A DNA stretch of 64,000 nucleotides from Caenorhabditis elegans (Eukaryota > Nematoda > Chromadorea > Rhabditida > Rhabditidae), in the NCBI RefSeq assembly GCF_000002985.6, contig NC_003280.10, positions 4,274,501 to 4,338,500 on the forward strand, in the 5' to 3' direction. Under the pieces are notes generated by a model, which worked only from the letters and a program-made list of their open reading frames with translations, was not told where the DNA came from and ran no database searches. Within the stretch, counting starts at the first letter, position 1, and every line of letters starts with the position of its first letter. Below, piece after piece: positions 1 to 10,449 of the stretch. Made by a program: the position numbers and the translations under genes.

Positions 1-1703
1 CTTTTTAGGGTTAACTCAAGGTTTACGAATTTTCTTATTTAATTTTTAAATTATCAAAGCCTGAACCAAAGGAAACTGGTTCAAGAGTATTTTGGAATTA
101 GGCAGAGGTTCAGGTAGTCAAATATTTGTGTGCCTACCTAGTCTATCTGCAAAAAAACACAAATATCTTGGTCATCAGATTTTTTCAGTTTTCAAAATTT
201 TAAAATGACTTTTAATATTCAAACAAATTCTGAAATCTCTGGGCTCCGTGTTCGGTAGAGCGCATTTGCACACTTGGCGAGCTCTCTAAACTTGAATTAA
301 TTTGGGAATTTTTATGGAATTTAATGGAATTTTTATGGAATTTCTAGACGTTATACTTTCTAGAAGTCGAATAAAAACCAAAAAACAGAAAACAAGAAAA
401 AAAAACTTCCTCAATTTTCGTCTCCTCCATCCACCCCTCCTCCTCAAAAAAAAACCCATAGAAATGTTCAGCTTTACAAAACTAATTGCTTTGTTTTGTT
501 GTTTTTTTTCGACCCGTGCTCCTCCAAAAGCTTCTCCTCCATCATTTCAAGCCTTTCATCTATATTTTCCAAATTTTTTTAATTTTTTTTTCAGCAAAAA
601 AAACGTGACAAAACTGAACTGCTTGATGCAGTGTGTGCTTCGAGGAATTAATTATTCCCGGGGTTAAACAAAAAGACGAACTTTTTTCGCGCCCCGTTAC
701 TTTTTTTTCATCTTTTTTGTTTCATTTTCCCCACATTTTCCGCCCCCATTCAACTCATTCATCCGTTTTTCACCCTAATTAGACTTTTTGCTCCTCTTCT
801 GCGGCAGCCGTTTCATCATTGTTTGCAAGCCCCGTTCTGGGAGGGTAGTTCGCATGGGATTACTGAAATGTTGCCACTTTACTTAAGCTTGTCCGGGATT
901 TAGGTCAAATATTAAATTTTCTATAAAAGGCTTCCAAGAAGTTGCTTCCCACACTTTTTATTTTCTAGGATCTAACTTATTTGCAAATTTCTATTGTATC
1001 TATTTTTTTTCACACAAAGTTGCATTGTTGAAATTCCCGGGAGAAACCTAGGGTGCCGAACTTCTCGCCTACTTGCCTACCTACTTACCTAGCTACCTGC
1101 CTACCTATCTAACAACCTACCTGTCTACCTACCTACCTGCCTAATTTTCAAACCTACTTAAGGCAAACTTAAATCAATGCAAACAGATCCCAAATTTCCG
1201 GCAACATTTTTTAAAAAGAATTTTTCAAAACTTCTAGGCCACCAATCTAATTTATTCGATTCTAACAAAGTTCAAAGACCCAAAAATCCTATCTACTGTA
1301 ATTTTGAAAAGTTCTAAGTTTATTTATTAGTACTCTATTCAACATTTCCAATCATCAACGTCAATAGGAAATTTATGTTTCACCAAACTTCCTATTTTAG
1401 TCATCCTTTCCAGTTCTCTGATCGTTATGAGTACACCTAAAGCTTGAAGGAATTGGCATGTTGACGTTGAAAATTCTAGAAAAATTAATTTCAAAAAACG
1501 ATGAAAAAAGTTTTAGTCAACACAAACGCTGAAACTGAACCGTGTTTTTATTTACACTGCCTGAAATTCTTTTCAAGTTATTTATTTTGCTATATTTTTA
1601 CACATATATTTTATTCGAAAATATTGTAAATTCTCATTGCCATTTTTCTTACCTATCTCCAAAAAAACCCCAGAAAACCCCATCAATTTTTCCAAATTTC
1701 CAG
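1..1703. other. Non-coding flank with a GCCTACC repeat patch
   Basis: I see no convincing gene here. The stretch is AT-rich with pyrimidine runs around 410-780. A degenerate tandem of CCTACCTG/GCCTAC units lies at about 1066-1143. The same unit recurs in the introns of four genes in this window. The last bases before the downstream GPCR form a TTTCCAG acceptor at 1697-1703, which probably receives a spliced leader. Confidence 0.6.
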
Positions 1704-1713
1704 ACCTCAAAAA

Positions 1714-4626
1714 ATGGACTCAAACGTGAAATATTTCATGTATGAAATTTTTATTCCATCAATTATCATACTATGTTGTGTCGCCGCATTTCTCAATTTC
1801 ATGGTTGTCATCTCCCGGTTGTACTGTAAAATGCGATCAGCCTCACTGGAATTGACCTACTCGTTGGCGCTATCTGACACGTGGACAAGCATCGTCATTG
1901 GATTTTCCCTTTTTTGGAATAGTTACAAGCCGGTCGTCCTGAATATTCCACATTCCAGTTATTGCTTTCCGTTAACTCTTGAGGTTGGTTTTTTTTGAAA
2001 TGTGGCTCAAAAAGCCTAGAAATAAAGAAAAGCTAGGCCACTTTCAAAACTTGTTAAAATATTTCTAAAGGTATCCCTACCTATTTTTTGCCTGCCTGTC
2101 GCCTATTTTCTGAACTCGATCGGCGTACGCAGGTAAAAGTTTCCACAAGTATCTTGTAATCATCTATATTAATTTGCTCAAAATTCAATACGTGTACTTA
2201 GGGAGTAGGCACGCATGTAGGCAAAAGGTAGGCCTAGACGACCTTGAAGGCAAGCAGGCAGGCATTTTGGGCTCTATCCGAAACCCTACTACGCCTGCCT
2301 TGTGCCTACATGCATGCCGAGGTACCTACTACCGAAAAAAAAACACCTTTTTTTCATTTTCCGGTTGAAAATGCAATGGTCTCATCAAAAAAGAAAATGT
2401 CTACAAACCCTAAATCCTGGAGGTCATGTCCAAATTCAAAAAATTGGCGGTAGGCATGCAGGCAGGGAATAGGCATCACTACGTGAACTTTTCGAAATTC
2501 TTGATCTCTTGCTACTCGCCGAGCCGTGAAGAAACTTGATAGGTTGAGCAACACTAGTTCATCTAATAAATAAAATTAAACGCAACAATGCACACAAAAT
2601 GCAACACTTGAATTGAGTTGACGTGATGTACGGAGGATAAAATTATTCTGTTAGATGGAGAGTGCTCTTCTATTTGGAAAAATAATGAAATTAGGAATTG
2701 GTTCAGAAGAAAATCGAATTGAGAAACAAAAAATGATGTTAGAAATGTTCAAAGTTTAATGAATGGTTGTTATTTTGTGAAGTTGAAGTTTAAAGTTTAG
2801 AAGTTTTTTGGATTTAAAAAATTGCGGTAAACATGAACAAGAAAGTGACGTCATAAACCTGCCAGTTTGCCGTAATTTCTAGAAATCAATTTTAGAAAAC
2901 ATTTAATTTTATGAAACTTCACAAAACCCCCAACTTTCAGGCATTCCGAACCGGAGGTCTGCTTACCGGAATTTTCCATCTCGTCGCACTGGCATTCACC
3001 CATTACATGACCATTAAACGACCATTCGACCATCATAAAGTACTCCCGATTCGAACAATCTACATTATGATCTTCTTTATGTGGGCAACACCGCCAATGG
3101 CTCTTATGATCTATTTCGCCAGCAATTCGGGACAGGGATATCAGTAAGTGTTGTAACGGATTTGAAAAGCCTTTGATAGCTGTTCTAGGAACAAAAGCCC
3201 AATCTTGAGCCTAAGCCTTAGCCTAAGCCAAAGCCTAAGCCGAAGCCTAAGCCTAATTGTGAGCCTAAGCTTATGCCTCAGCCTAAGCGTAAGCATAAGC
3301 CTAAGCCTGAGCCTGAGCCTGAGCCTGAGCCTAAGCCTAAGCCTAATCCTAAGCCTAAGCCTAAGCCCAAGACTAAGCCTGAGCCTAAGACTAAGCCTAA
3401 GACTAAGATTACGCCTAAGCCTAAGCCTAAGCCTTAGCCTAAGCCTAAACCCAAGTCGAAGCTTAAGCCTTAGCCTAGGACACAGCCAAAGCCTACGCTT
3501 AAATTTAAGCTTAAGCCTAAGCTTAAGCCTAAGCCTAATTAGCCTTAAAACTACATCACAAGTTAAACGTATTCCTATTGTCAGTCAGCAAATTAAATGA
3601 AATCTAACTACTATTATACATACAAAACCACCCATTATATTCCATTATTCCAGAAGCGAGAAATGCATGGGCATCAAATTTTACGAGAACTTCTATTTCC
3701 GCGCACTTGTCTCTCTTATCATTGTCTTTCTCATCATTCTTACCACCATCTTCTACATCAAAATGTTACAAAAAATTACCGAGGTAGGTACAATGTTCAA
3801 CAACTTTGACAACTCATATCTTTGTTCATTTAAATGATACAGAAAAGTTTTAAATTACAAAACTATAGAGAAACAAATGAAAATTGTTTTGTTAGTTGGC
3901 AATTTTTTGATAAAATCAATGACAACCGAGATATGATTTGTCAAAGTTGGGCAATATTTTAACTTCAACTTCCAGGTCCGTAGCAAAACCGCTTCCAACT
4001 CCCAAACCCTCGGAGCATCTGCCCGTGGACGGCGTACAGTTGTGACTGCAGTTCTGATCTTCGGAACTTTCCTGATCGGGTGGATGCCAGCAAGTATCCT
4101 GTACATCTTGACTGCAGAAAGTATGCCCCTGTATAATAAGCACAGTGTCTCGATAACTATCATGTCGATCGCCGTGCTGGTCAGTATTATGGCGAAGACG
4201 TTGTGTAATCCAATTATCTATGCGACAAGGTAAGAGTTTTTGAGTAGACAGATAGGTATGCATGCCTTTGCGCTTACGCAACGCCTGTATCGCTATGTAA
4301 AGTCTGCCTGCCTAGATGACTACTTGACTACGTCATACCAACCTATCTGCCTACACCTCTGCCTATCGCTTATTATAGGCATTGATGTGCCTTCATTTGT
4401 GCCTACTAGGTGTCTACTAGGCAGGCAGGTCTTTGATACCTTCTTGAAAGCGTTACAACTTTAAACTCTATATACTTCCAGAATCCCTGAAATCAATCAA
4501 TTCGTGTTCCAAAAGCTGCTCTACCGCGTCCTACCCGGCCGGAATCCGACTATTCGAAGACAAAGTGAGCTTGAGCCACTGAAAACGAGATGCTCACAAC
4601 CAAATGCACATTCTGTGATGCTTTAA
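1714..4626 (+). CDS. Orphan rhodopsin-class (class A) G-protein-coupled receptor
   Basis: Predicted 333-aa seven-helix receptor from five exons: 1714-1983, 2941-3143, 3654-3783, 3976-4229, 4482-4626. All joints keep phase. Helices fall near residues 12-34, 45-68, 91-115, 124-148, 174-195, 221-246 and 258-284. TM6 carries GWMP in place of CWxP. TM7 ends in [12 protein letters not shown], where NPxxY followed by R-x-PE resembles the melanocortin/EDG/cannabinoid/adenosine receptor group; that grouping is my inference. The DRY site at the end of TM3 reads THYMTIKRP, so the acidic residue and arginine are replaced. Cysteines at the end of exon 1 (CFPLTLE) and in exon 3 (SEKCMG) could form the extracellular disulfide. 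The start follows an acceptor-like TTTCCAG by 10 bases. Introns 1 and 4 carry GCCTACC repeats and intron 2 a telomere-like array. The ligand is unknown. Confidence 0.88.
3200..3545. repeat. Degenerate interstitial telomeric repeat (GCCTAA)n
   Basis: About 340 bp of GCCTAA units, the complement of the nematode telomere hexamer TTAGGC, with scattered variants such as GCCTGA, GCCTTA and ACTAAG. It lies inside intron 2 of the GPCR. The spurious Ser-Leu-rich open frame across it comes from the repeat. Confidence 0.9.
4250..4440. repeat. GCCTACC/GGCAGGCA repeat patch in last GPCR intron
   Basis: Irregular array of TGCCTGCC, CTACCTGCC and GGCAGGCAGG units filling most of the intron at 4230-4481. 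It is the same family as the patches near 1.1, 2.2, 6.7, 36.8, 42.5 and 44.5 kb. Confidence 0.7.
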
Positions 4627-4757
4627 ATGTGATAAGCAGATTTTTATATATATGTACAATTTGTTGCCTTTTCTTGTCCATTTGCTCTCCAACTCTCTAT
4701 ATTTGTGATAATTTATTGTTATTTTTGGGAGCACACTTGAAATTCTGGTTTTTTAAT

Positions 4758-4763
4758 AATAAA
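4758..4763 (+). promoter_or_regulatory. AATAAA polyadenylation signal of the GPCR
   Basis: Canonical AATAAA about 130 bases after the GPCR stop codon, at the usual short 3' UTR distance for nematode genes. Confidence 0.6.
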
Positions 4764-4817
4764 GATTTTAAGAAATATATTTTGTGAAAAAATTATTAAA
4801 GTTTGAGTTTATTTCTG

Positions 4818-5190
4818 TCAAGGTAGAGTTCTCTTTCACGAACCGCCGAAAAAAGTATAGCTTGCGGCGGAACCCGGATGAGGTTGGCCGCAAAACTCAT
4901 TTTTCCGATTTGTCAAACTCAATAGTTATAAAGGTTTTATTATTATGAAGAAAGATTGAAAGCAATTAAACGTACATATAATATTAAAATTTGGGTTGAT
5001 TTGTGTCTAGTCGGAGTTCAAGAAAACTGGTGGAGGATGTGTGCCGTCATTGGTGGCCTAAGAATTATGTATGACGTCATTTCTCTCCCACGAGATGCAG
5101 CTAGAGAGAACTCAAGCACCCGACATCATCTGGGTTCCGCGGGCCGCTTCAAAAGTATAGCAAGTGGCGGAGCCCGGAAGATGTCGGAAG
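4818..5190. repeat. Inverted-repeat element between the GPCR and the astacin-like gene
   Basis: The left arm (about 4825-4895) and right arm (about 5095-5180) share GGTTCCGC/GCGGAACC, AAGTATAGC and AGAGTTCTC/GAGAACTC blocks in opposite orientation, separated by about 200 AT-rich bases. This looks like a non-autonomous terminal-inverted-repeat element (MITE). It lies in the roughly 660-bp gap between two convergent genes. Confidence 0.55.
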
Positions 5191-5288
5191 CTCAAACTAA
5201 ACACAATTTAAACCCCGATTAATTAACAAATTTCTCAAAATTCAATATTTACACACATTATGCCAAGGAGATCATCATTATCACCATA

Positions 5289-7328
5289 TTACACCGTCTT
5301 GTGCTTCTTCACCACTTTCGCTTTTCTCGCCTTCTTTGTATTCTTTGCTAGAAGCCTCTTATAAGCCCAAAGCCTCTTCTTGAAACTATCCAAATCCTTA
5401 GCTCTCGGAACAACACATGGTCCACGTGATGGATCGGCGTCTACGATCTTCTCGGGACAATACATACTATTCAGCTTTACAGTATCCCATTTGGTAAGCA
5501 GCCCGACACGTTGACCGGCTCCGATATCTGCGTCGTTTCTTGCTGGGCAGTAGGGAGTGAGCCGGAACTTTTCACGAGCCCAAAGGGGTACTGTAATGCT
5601 CTCCGGGTCGAATGGCCAGGTTAGTTGGATTGGGTTGTAGTCCGGAGTTCCGAGGTTTGGAATTCCGCCTCTGGAATTTTGTGGGGTTTTTTGGCTTAGT
5701 TTTTTGAAAATCAGTTAATTTTAATTTTTGTGGATATTCACGGAAAATTTAAAAATTTAATCACATAATAACAGCAACCACCACGTGGCCGCGAGCGAGA
5801 AAAAATCGGCCACCGGTTTGTTGTTTGTGGCCGACTTTTTTCCAGTTCTATCGAGCTATTTATAAGGAAAAAAAAATAGACAAATTCTGAAAGCCAGCCG
5901 CCTTTTTTGTAAATTTCCGAAAATCGGTGGCCGAGTTTTCTTCTTTTTTTTTCTAGGCCACGTAGCAAAAACTGCCGTTTTTCTCCAATTTTTTCTTTGA
6001 AAAATCAATTAAAAATGTAATACTTTTTTTTCGAAATTTCTCAAAAAATGTCTCACCCGATAGCCTGAACATAAGACACCGCATCAGGTCGATACAACTC
6101 CCTCTGCAATCCCATAAATCTGACCAACTGATCCATAACCAAACCCCTCGAATTATTAAAATTACTAGTAACAAATGAGGATTGTGCAACATAAAGAATC
6201 GTTCTATCCACTAATCCCTCAACAACTGCATCCGAATATGCAGCAAATTTCCCTGATTTTCGAATCAAAACATGTGGGGAATTTGCATCCCATCGATCGG
6301 CATGATACCATGGTTTGTAGGCTTGTTCTTCGAATTTCACGCAGGTACGTCGCCCGATTTGAGCGAATGCGTCTCGGAGAACATTCTTCTCGAAATCGGT
6401 TAGGCTCGGCCAGAAATACACTTTTTGAACCGGTTTTCGGAGAGTTCGATCTTCGAAATCTACTGCGTCGATTCCATTCGCACTTTTCGTTCCGACAGCG
6501 AACGCCTGCAAAATAGGTATCAGGAAAATCGAAAAACTCAAATTTTTAGTTTTCAAAAAATTACTTGAAATTTTAGTTTTTTTTTTGTTGTTAAAATGAA
6601 GATTTTAACATTGAAAAAAAAAACATATCCTTCCTGTGCCTACACGGTGGCCTACGCCTACCTTGTGCCTGGTCTAAACCGTCTATGCGTACTTTGAGCA
6701 TAAACTGGGGCCTACTACGCCTGCAACGTGCCTACACCTATTACCTACGCTTACCTTGTGCCTGATATACGCCTACCTAGTGCCTACACTGTCACCTACG
6801 CCAGCCTAGTGCCTTCACGGTAGTCTATGCGTATCTTGTGCCTACACTATTACCTACACCTATCGTCTGCCTGGCTTACGCTTGACTTGTGCCTAGACCG
6901 TGACCTACGCCTACTTTGTTCCTAGTCTAAACCTGATGTGCACCTGACATACGCAAGTTTTACGCCTACACTGTCACCTACAACTTTCGCATTCCTGATC
7001 TACGCCTACCATGCATTTACGGCGACCTACGGATGCCTAGTGCCTACACGGTGATTTACTACGCCTGGTTTATGCCTACGGGTTTACCTACACCTTACGT
7101 TTGCCTACTTGAAAATCAACGCCTACCCTTTGCCTACCCGGAGACCTATGCCTTCCTTGTGCCTACAGATTTGCCTATGCCTGTCATGTACCTACGCCTA
7201 CGCCAGGACGCCTACAAAATCCCCCACCGTACCTTTGCTCTCTTACAGTTGCTCTTCTTGACACCAACAGCCGTCGACGTGGCGAGACCAAAAACAATGG
7301 AAAAGCTGACAAGTATCAGTATCCGCAT
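5289..7328 (-). CDS. Secreted astacin-like protein lacking the zinc-binding site
   Basis: 308-aa prediction from three exons read right to left: 7233-7328, 6057-6505, 5289-5670, all in phase. Residues 1-20 (MRILILVSFSIVFGLATSTA) form a signal peptide. Exon 2 aligns by eye with the M12A astacin domain, including Cys at RRTCVKF and the stretch before the active site. The expected HExxHxxGxxHxxxRxD reads as DQLVRFMGLQRELYRPD, so all three zinc-binding histidines are gone while the following RPD is kept. The Met-turn SxMHY is also lost; PDYNPIQLTW sits in its place. The domain end GQRVGLLTKWDTVKLNSMYC is well preserved. The C-terminus is a short basic tail rich in K/R. No prodomain, EGF or CUB domain is visible. 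It is probably a secreted pseudoprotease. Intron 1 (727 bp) is almost entirely GCCTAC repeats. Confidence 0.82.
5771..5970. repeat. Palindromic GGCCAC...CTAGGCCAC element in an astacin-like gene intron
   Basis: Within the intron at 5671-6056. CGTGGCC plus AAAATCGGCCACC on the left mirrors GGTGGCCGAG plus TTCTAGGCCACG on the right. A second copy, interrupted by another element, lies at 32.73-33.39 kb, and fragments occur near 16.45 and 36.03 kb. Confidence 0.65.
6634..7216. repeat. Long GCCTAC/GTGCCTACAC tandem array in an intron
   Basis: Roughly 580 bp of degenerate tandem units around GTGCCTACACGGTGACCTAC and TACGCCTACC, occupying most of intron 1 of the astacin-like gene. This is the longest of the GCCTAC arrays in the window. 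No open frame across it has coding character. Confidence 0.8.
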
Positions 7329-7399
7329 GCCTTCTCTTTCGATATATCAACTGATAATAGAGAAAATAGACAAAAGATTTGATGGGGATGAAGGCTAAT

Positions 7400-8089
7400 G
7401 AGGTCAAATGAAATCGAAAAGTGGTGGCTGGTAGTTGCCTGGTTTGGTTGGAATGAAGCTTCTTCTTCTTCTTCCCGAGAGATGGGCGGTCTTCTCGTTT
7501 TTCTCTTCCCAAATCTGTTTTGGTCGTTGTTTTATAAATGTATATGTATGGATGAAGTTTGGCGAAAAAAAAAAGAAAGGCGGGAAATCAATTATTATGC
7601 CTCTCCTGCTTCAAGTGTTTCTCTATACACTTCACCACCACCACCACACCTATAAAATGTTTCAATTAAAAAACAACCTAATAATATAATGTTGTTCGGC
7701 TTTTCAGCGTGATGATGATCCGCTTTTAATTTATATATAGTGTGGAATAATGTAATAGCAGCAGCAGCACACAATTTGGCTGGGGGGCAATAAATTGGAT
7801 TCGGGTAGATCGGGGGGGGGGGGGGGGGAGGTAAATACAATACATAGAGAGAGACAGAGAAAATACGCAAAAACATAATTTTAAAAGTTTCAGTTGAACT
7901 GAGAGAGAGAGAAGGATTTGGTCAGGAAATACGATTAAGCGACCCGTAGTTTTACATTGAAAAAAGTTGTTAAAAAGGGTCTCGAGGGGAGAAAAAGGGA
8001 AAAGAAACAAAGTTTAGAATGGTGATAAATACGATTATATAGCACAGAATAAATAAATGCATGTATATATTTAGATAGTATAGTAGTAA
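7400..8089. other. Short intergenic region with a 17-base poly-G run
   Basis: It separates the 5' end of the astacin-like gene from the 3' end of the ANKRD13 homologue, both on the minus strand, so it probably holds the promoter of the former. It includes CTTCTT and CCACCA runs, an uninterrupted G tract at 7812-7828, and GAGA runs near 7850 and 7900. No supported gene. Confidence 0.6.
7812..7828. repeat. G17 homopolymer (G-quadruplex-prone)
   Basis: Seventeen consecutive G residues on the plus strand. Tracts of this kind are the substrate protected by the DOG-1/FANCJ helicase in C. elegans (established knowledge). The tract length is direct observation. Confidence 0.95.
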
Positions 8090-10415
8090 TTACAGATCGG
8101 GGAATCGCGTCGGATCCTCACGATACGACGTCGGGATCGTGAACATTTTGTCCTGAATGTCATTTGTGAACTGGAACTTTTGGAATGTGACTTTAGCGGC
8201 GATTGTGGCGAGAAGTGGGATTTCTGAAATGTTTTTCAATATTTTTTATTTTATAAAATGGTTTTTTTTTCATAATTTTTGATTTCCAAAGTTTTTGAAA
8301 TTATTGAAAACTGGCAGATTGCCAAAACTTTCGACTGCCGAAAAATTTAAGATTAATATTTTTTAGTGTTTTCAGAGAAACTGGGTAAATTGAAAAGTTT
8401 CAAAAATATAAATTTTTTTTTTATCGGAAAAATGTAGATTCACAACAATTATGTTGATTTTGATAGTTTTAAAATTGGAACATTATCATTTTTCGACTAG
8501 TTTATTGAGTTTTAAAAAATAAAAAAAATCTTGAAAACCGGCATTTTTAGTTTTACAGTTTTTGAATGCATTTTTAATTTTTTTCTGAATGTTCAGTGAA
8601 AAATCAAAAAATCAAAAAAACCAAAAATTTTCGATTTTTATGGAAAATCAGGATTTTATTCAAAAATTTAAGATTTTTTAAAATTGAAATTCAAGTTTCT
8701 TGAATAAAAATTTCAATATTTTTTATTCAAAAACTAAAGCTTTTTATAAAAACATTTAATAAAAAATCAAGATTTTTTTAAAATAAAAATTTCTGATTTT
8801 GTAAAACTAACAATTCAAGATTTTTTTAATTCAAAATTTTCTTATTGAACAAATTTAAGATTTTCTATAGAGATATGCCGATTTTGATACTTTTTGTTGA
8901 AAAAAATTCCTGAAAAATTATACATTTTGCGCAGAATTTTATAGTTCTTTGATTATATGTTCAATTTTTAATTTATTTGAAAAAAATTTTGGTGAAAAAT
9001 ATTTTCACTGCTGAAAAACTGCAAAATAAATAAAATAAAAAATTATCGAAAAATTGTTGATTTTTCAATTTTCCAGTTGAATTTTTTTTTCAACTTAAAA
9101 TTTAAAATTTTCGGTATTTTTAAACAAAAAATTGAAAGTTTGGCACCAAAATCAATAATTTTTGGCAAACAAAAAACTGCCGCTTTTCTCTCGGGGAGTA
9201 CACGAATTGGGTCAGCTACAGTAACCCAACTCTCAAAACTCACCAACACAAACAGGGAATCCGGGCGGTAATCTCGCCGAGCAGAATCTTCTCAGCTTAT
9301 CCAAATGTTTGAACGGAGCAACAACTTCCAATAAATCAACGAGTACATCAACTGATAACGGGAATTCTTCACTCATCCCAACAAGAGCCTTAAACTGTTT
9401 TTCATTCGTCTTCACAATTTGTGGTCGACCCATTTGTGGTGGGGCTCCTGGAGCAGCTCCAGAATATTCTTCCCATGTTGTTGGAAGACGTCCCGGTGGG
9501 GGTAGCGATTTTCGGTGTTGGAGGCTCTGCAAAAACGACGATTTCAGTATTAAAGTTTAGATAAATATTCAATTTTTTTGCGATTGTTACATTTTTCATA
9601 CTGATTTTTAAAAAAGCTAGTATCGAAAAATCGAAAATTTTCGTTTTTTTTTCTCGTAAACTAGCTTAACATTTTGGAAGTTTTTAAACTTTTTAAAAAA
9701 GATTTTCCGGATAATCGAAAAATTTTCATTCAGAAATTCAGAGAAAAAAAACCACAAAAGAAAATCAAAAAAAAATTTAAAATCCCTCCAAAAAAGAGCT
9801 ACCAATCAGCGTCTTCAAAAAAAGGCAAAAAATTTTTTTTTTAAATCACGATTCTTTTCGTTTTTATTTTGTGATTTTCTGAATATGAGACTATTTTGAA
9901 TGAAAATTTAATTTTTTCGTTAATTTCTAATTTTTAATTTAAAAAAACCGACCAATCAGCGTTTTCGAACTCCGCCCAATCCATCTAATTGGTTGGAAAG
10001 TGGGCGGAGCGAATCGATGATTGGTCGGGGAAGGCTCTCATTTTAAAAGTTGAATTTTTCACGATTTCTCGTTTTTATTTTCTGATTAAAAATATGATCT
10101 TTCAGCATACTTTAAATTTCAGTAATTTTCCAAATAAAATGTTTTATTAAAAAAATTTAAAAAAAGGATTTTGCTTCGAATAACTCCAAAAAAAATCTAA
10201 AATTCAGAAAAAAAACCGACCAATCAGCGTCTTAGAACTCCGCCCACTGCATCTGATTGGTTGGAAAGTGGGCGGAGCGAATCGCTGATTGGTCTGGGAA
10301 TTTTGGAGGGAACTTAGCAAAAAAAGTGAAAAATCACGATTTTTTTCGTTTTTTTGTGGATTTTCTGAATTTGAGACTATTCTGGATTAAAATTTAGAAT
10401 GTTTTGTTCATTACT

Positions 10416-10449
<34 letters not shown>

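Noticed and set aside
242-300. Possible tRNA-like or SINE-like GGGCTCCGTGTTCGGTAGAG
   Set aside because: Has tRNA-like A-box flavour but no B box (GGTTCGANTCC) downstream and no cloverleaf I could draw; GGCTCCGTGTTC also appears at 42122 without tRNA context.
302-667. 121-codon plus-strand open frame
   Set aside because: Built from homopolymer and pyrimidine runs (PPLLLKKKP, FFNFFFSKK); no domain, no acceptor or start context, no conserved block.
3205-3600. 131-codon Ser-Leu repeat protein
   Set aside because: It is the translation of the telomere-like GCCTAA array inside a GPCR intron.
6053-6556. Alternative start for the astacin-like protein at 6556 with its own apparent signal peptide
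   Set aside because: An acceptor TTTTGCAG falls inside this frame at 6506, and exon 7233-7328 supplies a better signal peptide that joins in phase. The alternative remains possible but less likely.
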